12,616 nt of DNA. Source: UMGS1649 sp964481385 (GTDB lineage: Bacteria; Bacillota; Clostridia; TANB77; CAG-465). A model generated the notes under the pieces. It was not told where the DNA came from, did not search any database, and saw only the letters and a program-made list of their open reading frames with translations. Both the position numbers and the translations under genes were made by a program. Position 1 is the first letter of the stretch, and every line of letters begins with the position of its first letter. Below, in pieces: positions 6,801 to 12,581 of the stretch. The DNA is taken from the NCBI GenBank assembly GCA_964481385.1, contig CAYZTN010000038.1, positions 1-12,616 on the forward strand, given 5' to 3'.

Positions 6801-6938
6801 ATGCAAGTTTTAGACAAAAACAGGGTCGTTGTATTTGATAGTGCCGAACTAAAAGAAGTACTTGAAGGCGACAATGAATATACATACATATACTTTGGTA
6901 ATAGTATTGTACTTAATTCACGGCATTGGTATTTCTAG
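6801..6938 (+). CDS. Adhesin A segment 1 (start of the protein)
   Basis: Forty codons precede the first CGG. The start, MQVLDKNRVVVFDSAELKEV, matches the beginning of adhesin B (MVEIDKNTVVVFSSEELKNV), which fixes this ATG as the real start. Without recoding, translation stops at TAG 6936-6938 after 45 residues. Confidence 0.65.
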   Translation: MQVLDKNRVVVFDSAELKEVLEGDNEYTYIYFGNSIVLNSRHWYF

Positions 6939-8666
6939 CAGTAAAAGTTGTGTTACAATAGACGGAACATATAACGGGACTATGTATGAATACACAGACC
7001 AGAAAAAGCTAGACTCGAATGACGGAATATATGTTACAAGTTCAGCTACGTCTAAGGTAATAGTAAAAAACATGAATATCACAGGATATAACTATTACGG
7101 TATAATTTATGTTCCAGACGGTAGTAGTTACAAAAATGTAGAAGTAGAGTATAGCGGAATAAATTATACAGGGCCACAGTTAAGCTATAACCCAGCAGGT
7201 GTTACTAGAATTTTAGATTCAGTCATAACTATAAAAGAAAACTATGTTGCGGCAAATGAAGTTGCTGAGTGTAATAGAGTAGAGTTAGGTGGCTTTACTA
7301 CTATTGTACACGAATCTACGGCAAACTCTGCATTTTGGTTTAAAAATGCTACACCTTCTTTTACAGTTTTAAGAAATGGCAAGGTGTATTTTACAAGTGC
7401 AGCACGAGAGCTTTTTTATGGTGTAAATAATTTGAGCTTTACTGTGTCTAAAGCTTCCGAGCTATATATATCGTCGGCTAATGGTTTAGCTTATGCGACA
7501 TATGGCACGGGTACCAGTCTAATAGATGAAAATAGCATACTTTCTATCACTAAGACAAAATATAACGGGAGTTATGCCACGTGGTATAGTTATGGAGTAA
7601 TTACAGTAAATAAACGGAGCAAAACTTAGTGTAATAAACGAATATAACAATATTACTCAGGCAAATTACAATATCTCTTTTATAGGGAAAAACAGTGGAA
7701 TAGTGTTAAATAACCCAGAAAAAGTTGAGTTATATAACACGGTAGCGAGTGTTATGTATGCACAAAGCACAGCAAGCTTTAACTTTACATATGACAGATT
7801 AAACTTGTTTCAAGAGTCGGTAGATATGTTGCAAGATATAACTTATGACACATGTCCTACATTTTCATGGTACAAAGTTTGGGGTTTGTCTCAAGTTTCA
7901 GGAACATTTTCAAGTTCGAATACGTTAGTGGAATATACCAACTATACAGAAGAGGAACTACAAGCCTTACCAAGCTTAGACAATTTGAGCTTTACGGGAA
8001 AAAAGATATTGTCCATAGGTACAGTACCTTTTGCAGTAGGAGCTGTAACGGATAAAAGTGTGTCACTTTCACGGTATAACAGAAGAATATGCCTCAATAC
8101 TTGTGGAGTATGAAAGTACGAGTGCAGTAGTGCTTGCAAATGAAAAGGGAGAGTTTAGTTATACATATAGCACGCCCATACCACAAGGAACGAATATATC
8201 GTTTACTTGTAAAGAGTATAACAGTGTGGTGTATTGCACTAAAAAAATACAAGTTGTGTATAGTGGCGAGTTAATAATAGAAAGTGCGACAAGTCAGTTT
8301 AATTTTGATGTCTATCCAATACGCATGAGCCCTATACTTTGTCCAAGGCAAAGGTTAGTTAAAATTACAGTAGTAGATTCAAGAGTTTTAAGTTCAGACT
8401 GGAAACTATATGCAACACTTACTTCCGAAATGCAGTCAGAAAGCGGAGAAAAGCTTGAGGGGGCGTTAGTATTTGTGGAAGGAGAAAATATACAAGAACT
8501 TACAGATACGCCAACACTTGTGTATACAGGGAAAAATAACGAGGGAAGTTTGAGTGTTACAGATATAAAATGGGAAAAAAGCGAAGGAATTCTTTTAAAA
8601 ATAACGGAGCCTCTAAAAAACAATGTAAGCTATGACGCTGAGATTACATGGACTATTGAAGAGTAA
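6801..8666 (+). CDS. Adhesin A: beta-helix / Ig-like / WxL-like surface protein, whole gene with three +1 shifts
   Basis: From the ATG at 6801 (binding site GAGGTGG) the gene is open only if +1 shifts occur at CGG codons 6921-6923, 7615-7617 and 8072-8074; this gives 620 residues. The N-terminal half (about 1-275) has the IDGTY motif and short alternating strands of a pectate-lyase-like adhesive beta-helix. A middle region of about 110 residues follows. Residues about 424-500 look Ig-like (LANEKGEFSYTY, then GTNISFTC). The C-terminus (about 515-620) has DSRxxSxxWKLYA, with W533 in a WxL-like motif, and ends near ITWTIEE. Catalytic residues of true pectate lyases are not recognisable. No signal peptide is seen. 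Adhesin B aligns along the full length with few indels (620 against 623 residues). It is first in a + strand operon with the DUF11 gene and adhesin B. The alternative is a pseudogene. Confidence 0.7.
6921..6923 (+). other. CGG +1 recoding site 1, adhesin A
   Basis: Context TCA CGG CAT TGG, with TAG four codons later. Skipping the C gives TCA GGC ATT GGT. The Gly so produced is residue 41; adhesin B has Gly41 as an ordinary GGA at 9514-9516, and the flanking 20-residue stretch aligns without a gap. Confidence 0.65.
6922..7629 (+). CDS. Adhesin A segment 2 (beta-helix body)
   Basis: This +1 frame, open to TAG at 7627-7629, encodes most of the pectate-lyase-like beta-helix, from GIGISSSKSCVTIDGTY onward. 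The ATG at 6862 in this frame has no binding site and lies out of frame inside segment 1, so it is unlikely to be a true start. Confidence 0.65.
   Translation, partial: GIGISSSKSCVTIDGTYNGTMYEYTDQKKLDSNDGIYVTSSATSKVIVKNMNITGYNYYGIIYVPDGSSYKNVEVEYSGINYTGPQLSYNPAGVTRILDSVITIKENYVAANEVAECNRVELGGFTTIVHESTANSAFWFKNATPSFTVLRNGKVYFTSAARELFYGVNNLSFTVSKASELYISSANGLAYATYGTGTSLIDENSILSITKTKYNGSYATWYSYGVITVNKRSKT
7615..7617 (+). other. CGG +1 recoding site 2, adhesin A
   Basis: Context AAT AAA CGG AGC AAA ACT TAG. Skipping the C gives GGA GCA AAA CTT (Gly272). Adhesin B has its own shift at the aligned position, 10210-10212, also at CGG AGC. Confidence 0.65.
7616..8113 (+). CDS. Adhesin A segment 3 (middle region)
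   Basis: The third frame continues GAKLSVINEYNN and runs to TGA at 8111-8113; the useful part ends at the CGG at 8072. It contains (T/N)xxYTEEELxxLPSLDN, which recurs in adhesin B as HNFTEEELGVLPSLDN. The region has no recognised domain. Confidence 0.6.
   Translation, partial: GAKLSVINEYNNITQANYNISFIGKNSGIVLNNPEKVELYNTVASVMYAQSTASFNFTYDRLNLFQESVDMLQDITYDTCPTFSWYKVWGLSQVSGTFSSSNTLVEYTNYTEEELQALPSLDNLSFTGKKILSIGTVPFAVGAVTDKSVSLSRYNRRICLNTCGV
8072..8074 (+). other. CGG +1 recoding site 3, adhesin A
   Basis: Context CTT TCA CGG TAT AAC. Skipping the C gives GGT ATA ACA (Gly424). The matching SGI of adhesin B uses an ordinary GGT at 10658-10660 with no extra base. Confidence 0.65.
8073..8666 (+). 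CDS. Adhesin A segment 4 (Ig-like and WxL-like domains)
   Basis: Back in the original frame, the last 197 codons start GITEEYASILVEYE, aligning with SGIAGYVSPFSDVLVSY of adhesin B, and end at TAA 8664-8666. They hold the Ig-like segment and the WKLYA WxL-like motif. In-frame CCC at 8175-8177 reads normally as Pro here. Confidence 0.65.
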   Translation, partial: GITEEYASILVEYESTSAVVLANEKGEFSYTYSTPIPQGTNISFTCKEYNSVVYCTKKIQVVYSGELIIESATSQFNFDVYPIRMSPILCPRQRLVKITVVDSRVLSSDWKLYATLTSEMQSESGEKLEGALVFVEGENIQELTDTPTLVYTGKNNEGSLSVTDIKWEKSEGILLKITEPLKNNVSYDAEITWTIEE

Positions 8667-8732
8667 ATATTTGTAGCTATATTTTAAAAAAATCATATAA
8701 TGAAATAGGAGGTGAGATATACAGAGAGTGTT

Positions 8733-9116
8733 ATGGCAGATATAAATTTAAGTAATAGTGTTGATGTAACTGGCACATATGATACTGAGCAGTTATTTCT
8801 TAAATCAAACACAGTAGTAACAAAAATAGTAAATGGAATAACAGTCGTAATGACGGCAGATAAGGAGAAGTGGGCTACTGGTGAATTAACGTATAATGTA
8901 ACAATAACAAATAACGCAGACAGCCCATTTGAAACACCAAAAATAGTGGATATTTTAGATCCATCTTTAATAAAGCTTGTACCTAATTCAGTTAAGGTAG
9001 ATAGTGTAGATACAAATTATACTTATGATGAATCAGTTGGTAATTTAAGTATAGACCTAAATACAATAGCTGTTGGAGACAGTTCTGTGATTACCTTTCG
9101 TGTGCAGCAAAAGTAA
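8733..9116 (+). CDS. DUF11 protein, frame-0 segment
   Basis: As it stands this is a 127-residue DUF11 protein ending at nearly the same point as its - strand paralogue (ITFRVQQK against VTFKVSKNS). It may therefore be a working product on its own. Confidence 0.65.
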   Translation: MADINLSNSVDVTGTYDTEQLFLKSNTVVTKIVNGITVVMTADKEKWATGELTYNVTITNNADSPFETPKIVDILDPSLIKLVPNSVKVDSVDTNYTYDESVGNLSIDLNTIAVGDSSVITFRVQQK

Positions 9117-9384
9117 TTCAGAGTGGGAGAGCTTGGATAACACAATTTATGTGTATTCAAATGGTATATTGTATACGAGTAATACAGTTACTGTGCAAAA
9201 CGACATGCAAATTATGCCTAGTGTTTGTTGTAACTGCATAAAGAGGGTATATGCATATAATAACTGTATAGAAAGAATATGTATAAGGCGTGTAAATAAC
9301 AAATTGTACTACAATGTAAAGATAACTAAATTATGCCTTTTAGGCTTTAAGGTATATCGCACAAGATATGTTATAGATATATAG
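8733..9384 (+). CDS. DUF11 protein with Cys-rich tail, whole gene with one frameshift
   Basis: Starting at ATG 8733, MADINLSNSVDVTG aligns with the start of the - strand DUF11 paralogue. The only strong binding site (AGGAGG, 8707-8712) is 20 bases upstream, farther than usual, and no better start codon lies in frame. Frame 0 runs 127 codons through the DUF11 core (VMTADKEKWATGELTYNV to SSVITFRVQQK) and stops at TAA 9114-9116. The +1 frame then continues SNSEWESLDNTIYVYSNG and SNTVTVQND, which are the usual last strands of DUF11, and adds a Cys-rich tail (SVCCNCIKR, then CIERICIRR). Joined, the protein is 216 residues. Unlike the other breaks there is no CGG here; the shift must fall between 9091 and 9116. 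The adhesin B ATG lies 9 bases after the stop, so they share an operon. Confidence 0.6.
9100..9384 (+). CDS. DUF11 protein, +1-frame segment (last strands and Cys-rich tail)
   Basis: This frame is open to TAG at 9382-9384. It carries the missing DUF11 strands and six Cys residues in the following 35 (CCNC, CIERIC and one more). It has no binding site of its own; the GTG at 9100 lies inside frame 0. It is likely a continuation or a relic. Confidence 0.45.
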   Translation: MCSKSNSEWESLDNTIYVYSNGILYTSNTVTVQNDMQIMPSVCCNCIKRVYAYNNCIERICIRRVNNKLYYNVKITKLCLLGFKVYRTRYVIDI

Positions 9385-9393
9385 GGGGAGAAA

Positions 9394-10218
9394 ATGGTAG
9401 AGATAGACAAAAATACAGTGGTGGTGTTTAGTAGTGAAGAACTTAAAAATGTGCTAGAACAAAGTGCAACATATAGCTATATTTATCTTGGGCAAGATAT
9501 TACCTTAGAGGAGGGAATTGTAATAAGAGATAACAAGCCTTATGTAATAATTGACGGCACATATCTTGGCACAACATATACATATACAGTAAATAATACA
9601 GATGCAGACTTTTGTATTAAAGCAAATGTAAATAGTGCTAAAGTTACAGTAAGAAATCTTAAAGTTGTATCTTCAAATGCATATGGAATTGTGTGTTGTC
9701 CGTCAAGTTCAGACTACCAAGATGTTGTAATTGAATATTCTAATGTAAGATATAACGGAGTAGAGTTTGCATATCATCCGTATGGTAAGGTAAGGGTAAT
9801 AGATTGTATAGTAACAATAGAAGAAACACTTGGAGTAACTCCAGAAGAGGCAATAGAGGGAAGATATATAGAAGTGGGTGGATACACTACCATAACAAAT
9901 AATTCTGCGGATTTTGCTTTGTTTACTTACAGAAGTAATGTAACAAGGCCATCGTTTACAGCACTTCCAAATAGCAGAGTTATACTTACAAGTGAAAGTA
10001 AAGAATTTATGCAGGGAACTAATAGGCTCTTTTTTACGATATCTCATAGTGCAGATGTTGTGCTAACTACTGGCAATGGCTTTGCCTCATATACAGTTCA
10101 TGGAGTGCAAAATGCTACGATAGAAAAACACGCTAGATTCACATTTATAGAGAAAAGTCATTTAAGAATTCCAATGTGGACCATATATGGCTCGCTTACA
10201 GTAGAAGAGCGGAGCTGA
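9394..10218 (+). CDS. Adhesin B segment 1 (beta-helix)
   Basis: 274 codons up to TGA at 10216-10218, two codons past the CGG. Without recoding this gives a nearly complete free beta-helix domain, missing the Ig-like and WxL-like parts. Confidence 0.7.
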   Translation: MVEIDKNTVVVFSSEELKNVLEQSATYSYIYLGQDITLEEGIVIRDNKPYVIIDGTYLGTTYTYTVNNTDADFCIKANVNSAKVTVRNLKVVSSNAYGIVCCPSSSDYQDVVIEYSNVRYNGVEFAYHPYGKVRVIDCIVTIEETLGVTPEEAIEGRYIEVGGYTTITNNSADFALFTYRSNVTRPSFTALPNSRVILTSESKEFMQGTNRLFFTISHSADVVLTTGNGFASYTVHGVQNATIEKHARFTFIEKSHLRIPMWTIYGSLTVEERS

Positions 10219-11266
10219 AGTGGCAATAATTAACACGTATACAAGTACTCCATCAGATAACTACAATTTGCATTTTAAAGGCGCTTCTTGTAAGTTTACA
10301 CTAAATAACCCGAAAAGCTTTGTAATGTATACACCAAATTCAAATGTTATATATACAAATAACCCACTAGAGTATTCATTTAAAGTAGCAAGAATAAACC
10401 TTTGGACTAATTCTACAACCTTTTCTTCGGCAGGGGATATATCTAATATGCCAGATTATTCTTGGTATAAGGAAAACGGCATAGTAGATATTTCTGGTAC
10501 GCTTAGTTCTACGGATACGACAGTTACCACGCATAATTTTACTGAAGAAGAATTGGGAGTATTACCTTCATTAGATAACTTTAAATTTCAAACAAAGAAG
10601 CAGTTTTCTGTTGGAGAAACTGCGATGAATATACAACCAATAAATAGCAGTAGCAGTGGTATAGCAGGCTATGTGAGCCCTTTTTCAGACGTTCTAGTGA
10701 GCTATAACGGCTGGGAGTCTATGGCAAGTACAGATGATACTGGATTTTTCACAGCTAGCACAATAACAGCTGTACAAGATGGGACTGAGGTTAAAATAAC
10801 ATCATGTGTACCAGCAAGCTTTATTTATACAACAAGAACAATTACTACACCATTTGAAGGAGAGCTGAGCTTAATGGATATGACGAGTAGCGTTACATTT
10901 TCTTTAGTTCCAATACCAGTTTTACCATTAGTACTTCCAAAATTAGAGCCTACCGTAATTCAGGTTGCAGATAGCAGGCTTACAAGTACGGAGTGGAAGT
11001 TATATGCAAGCATAACGGAGCAAATGACATCTCAAAATGGTTTTACTATACCAAATGCAGTTATATTTAAAAAGCTAGATGACGAAATTGTTACACTAGG
11101 GGAGACGCCAATTCTTGTGTATACTGGAAGTGGTAATCAAGGAGACGTTAGCAAAATGCATACTATTACGTGGTCTACGGAAAAAGGCGTATTGCTAAAT
11201 CTAGAAAACAACGCATTAGAGGTAAATGAAGAATACCAAACAGATATACAGTGGCAAGTCGAGTAA
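9394..11266 (+). CDS. Adhesin B: beta-helix / Ig-like / WxL-like surface protein, whole gene with one +1 shift
   Basis: A paralogue of adhesin A with one shift, at CGG 10210-10212; read through, it has 623 residues. The beta-helix-like half (1-272) includes YVIIDGTYLG and repeated short strands. The next 150 residues include TEEELGVLPSLDN. The Ig-like part is about 422-495 (STDDTGFFTAST, then GTEVKITSC), and the WxL-like end has DSRLTSTEWKLYAS with W534, finishing ITWSTEKG...IQWQVE. Surface adhesins joining a pectate-lyase-like adhesive domain to a WxL domain are known in Gram-positives, but those carry signal peptides; this N-terminus (MVEIDKNTVVVF) does not look like one. AGGGGGAG lies directly before the ATG. 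It ends the operon, and a hairpin starts at the base after its stop. Confidence 0.75.
10210..10212 (+). other. CGG +1 recoding site, adhesin B
   Basis: Context GAA GAG CGG AGC TGA. Skipping the C gives GGA GCT GAA GTG (Gly273) and continues the protein. It is homologous in position to the site at 7615-7617 of adhesin A, although the preceding codon differs (GAG against AAA). Confidence 0.65.
10211..11266 (+). CDS. Adhesin B segment 2 (middle, Ig-like, WxL-like)
   Basis: The +1 frame continues GAEVAIINTYTSTPSDNY, aligned with GAKLSVINEYNN of adhesin A, and is open to TAA at 11264-11266. A GTG at 10220 could be mistaken for a start, but it has no binding site and would cut inside a conserved stretch. 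Confidence 0.7.
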   Translation, partial: GAEVAIINTYTSTPSDNYNLHFKGASCKFTLNNPKSFVMYTPNSNVIYTNNPLEYSFKVARINLWTNSTTFSSAGDISNMPDYSWYKENGIVDISGTLSSTDTTVTTHNFTEEELGVLPSLDNFKFQTKKQFSVGETAMNIQPINSSSSGIAGYVSPFSDVLVSYNGWESMASTDDTGFFTASTITAVQDGTEVKITSCVPASFIYTTRTITTPFEGELSLMDMTSSVTFSLVPIPVLPLVLPKLEPTVIQVADSRLTSTEWKLYASITEQMTSQNGFTIPNAVIFKKLDDEIVTLGETPILVYTGSGNQGDVSKMHTITWSTEKGVLLNLENNALEVNEEYQTDIQWQVE

Positions 11267-11315
11267 CAATAAAGCAGTGTCATTTGGGACGTTTTCAAAT
11301 GACACTGCTTTATTG
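11267..11315. terminator. Hairpin terminator with 20-bp perfect arms
   Basis: Arms 11267-11286 and 11296-11315 are exact reverse complements around the loop GGACGTTTT. It begins one base after the adhesin B stop. Bases 11274-11294 repeat, inverted, the 21 bases at 5408-5428, so both ends of the surface-gene island carry the same element. There is no long T-tract, but the stem is very stable. Confidence 0.75.
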
Positions 11316-11341
11316 TAAATTGTGGGAATACAGTGTATAAT
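11313..11341 (+). promoter_or_regulatory. Possible sigma-A promoter of the GNAT gene
   Basis: TTGTAA (11313-11318), 17 bases, TATAAT (11336-11341). The -35 overlaps the last bases of the hairpin. The ATG follows 18 bases after the -10, so the leader would be very short. Confidence 0.4.
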
Positions 11342-11359
11342 TTGAATAGGTGATAAATT

Positions 11360-11923
11360 ATGGACAAGTTGTATTTTGAAGTGCCAAGTATTAAAAGAAA
11401 ACAAGAGGCGTGTGAATACATAAATGAGTTTAATGAGTATAATTCTAATATAAATGGAAGCGGAGGTTTGCACAGATATTTAGAAAACTATGAGGATTGG
11501 CTTGAAAAGTTAGAACAAGATTATGTAAGAGTTCCAAGTGAAGAAAAAGTACCTGCAAGAACATATTTTTTAGTAAGAGAGCGTGATAACAAAATTGTAG
11601 GAATGTGTAATGTGCGTTTAGTGTTAAATGAAAGACTGAAGAAATTTGCTGGGCATATAGGTTACTCTATAAGCCCAACTGAGAGACGTAAAGGGTATAA
11701 TAAGATAAATTTATATCTAGCACTTAAAGTATGCGATGAACATGGCATAGAAAAAGTGTTTATGGACGCAGATTTAGATAACGTTGCGTCGAGGAAAACA
11801 ATAGAAGCTTTGGGTGGGAAAAGATTTAAAGAGTATTTTAACAAAGAGAAAAAATGTGTTGTAGTAGATTACATTATAGATGTAAAAAAGGCGTTAAGAG
11901 AGCATAAAGAATATGTGGCTTAA
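11360..11923 (+). CDS. GNAT family N-acetyltransferase
   Basis: 187 residues. It should transfer an acetyl group from acetyl-CoA to an unidentified amine. The acetyl-CoA loop is at residues 99-113 (HIGYSISPTERRKGY), with R109-R110-K111-G112 as the pyrophosphate-binding R-x-x-G/A-type motif. It is followed by the helix LYLALKVCDEHGIEKVFM and the second motif, DNVASRKTIEALGG, both typical of the GNAT fold; the pattern is close to the COG3981 'predicted acetyltransferases'. The N-terminal 90 residues (EDWLEKLEQDYVRVPSEEKV, then TYFLVRERDNKIVGMCNVR) fit that subfamily. AGGTGA lies 6 bases before the ATG. It sits alone after the island's terminator and looks unrelated to it. The target substrate is unknown. 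Confidence 0.9.
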   Translation: MDKLYFEVPSIKRKQEACEYINEFNEYNSNINGSGGLHRYLENYEDWLEKLEQDYVRVPSEEKVPARTYFLVRERDNKIVGMCNVRLVLNERLKKFAGHIGYSISPTERRKGYNKINLYLALKVCDEHGIEKVFMDADLDNVASRKTIEALGGKRFKEYFNKEKKCVVVDYIIDVKKALREHKEYVA

Positions 11924-11959
11924 AATGTGTATTTGAGTGATTAGAAAGTAATTTTTGAA

Positions 11960-11994
11960 AGCAAATCACGTACTCACTAACTATGCTCTTTTTT
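11960..11994 (-). repeat. Flanking repeat copy 1, downstream of the NUDIX gene
   Basis: On the + strand it reads AGCAAATCACGTAC, then AACTATGCTCTTTTTT. It is an imperfect direct repeat of 12508-12544, conserved at both ends and differing in the central 5-8 bases. It begins just past the NUDIX stop, and its T-rich end could help termination of the GNAT transcript. Confidence 0.4.
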
Positions 11995-11996
11995 CT

Positions 11997-12446
11997 TTAA
12001 TAATATTTATCTATTTTTTCTTCTTTAATATATTTTTCTTTTTTTAGTGCACTTCTGACCACTTTTCTTAAGAAGTTCTTATCACCCGACCATTCAATAA
12101 GCTCGATGAATTCATCTATATCGCACCATTTGTATTCTATACTTTCTTCATTTAATACAATATCCGTATTCTCTACAAAAGAAACATATACATATTCTGT
12201 GCAAATGTTCCCTAGTGATTTATATTTAAAAATCCAATTTAAATATATAGCCTCTTCTACGTTTAAATTTGTTTCTTCTTTTATCTCTCTTTTTACCGTT
12301 TCTTCTAAAGTTAATTCTTCCTTTTCTTTACCACCAGTTACAACATACCAAAAAGATTTATGGAATTGTGGGTCTTCTGGACTGCCTAAAAGTAGAAGCA
12401 GCTTATTTGTTTTATTGTTTACTATAAAGCTAAATATTTTGTCCAT
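11997..12446 (-). CDS. NUDIX hydrolase
   Basis: 149 residues, a normal size for a single NUDIX domain. It should hydrolyse a nucleoside diphosphate linked to another moiety, with Mg2+; the substrate is unknown. The NUDIX box is around residues 39-61: G39, then R53-E54-I55-x-E57-E58, which supplies the metal-binding glutamates. Two positions deviate from the classical G-x5-E-x7-REUxEExGU: the first Glu is Leu45 (Glu44 is adjacent), and the Gly near the end is Asn60. So the box is somewhat degenerate but the catalytic REx2EE is kept. Further features are FWYVVTGG before the box and EYVYVSFVEN after it. AGGAGA lies 6 bases before the ATG. It is transcribed towards the GNAT gene, from a good promoter at 12553-12581. 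Confidence 0.88.
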   Translation of the reverse strand: MDKIFSFIVNNKTNKLLLLLGSPEDPQFHKSFWYVVTGGKEKEELTLEETVKREIKEETNLNVEEAIYLNWIFKYKSLGNICTEYVYVSFVENTDIVLNEESIEYKWCDIDEFIELIEWSGDKNFLRKVVRSALKKEKYIKEEKIDKYY

Positions 12447-12507
12447 GTTTTATCTCCTAGTTCACTACTCATTAATGTCACAATGGTGTGACGATATTAT
12501 CTTTTGG

Positions 12508-12544
12508 AGCGAATCACATACAAGTTACGAACTATGTTCTCTTT
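12508..12544 (-). repeat. Flanking repeat copy 2, in the NUDIX leader
   Basis: On the + strand it reads AGCGAATCACATAC, then AACTATGTTCTCTTT, matching copy 1 at 11960-11994. It lies at the predicted 5' end of the NUDIX transcript, so the gene is bracketed by two same-orientation copies. The leader also has a small hairpin at 12477-12492 (GTCACA / TGTGAC). Confidence 0.4.
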
Positions 12545-12552
12545 CTAAAATC

Positions 12553-12581
12553 ATTATATATAATTTTTTATTAAATTTCAA
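12553..12581 (-). promoter_or_regulatory. Sigma-A promoter of the NUDIX gene
   Basis: On the - strand TTGAAA (12576-12581), 17 bases, TATAAT (12553-12558), a near-consensus vegetative promoter. It predicts a leader of about 100 bases before the ATG at 12446. Confidence 0.6.

Noticed and set aside
5989..10212. Sequencing error as the full explanation of the CGG breaks.
   Set aside because: Not excluded, but less likely: the breaks occur on both strands, always at CGG before a Gly codon, at the same place in two paralogues, and not in about 2.8 kb of neighbouring intact genes.
6915..10212. Classic slippery-sequence frameshifting (shared P-site codon or heptamer).
   Set aside because: The codons before CGG are unrelated (TCA, AAA, TCA, GAG, ATT), and no common spacing to a Shine-Dalgarno-like stimulator was seen.
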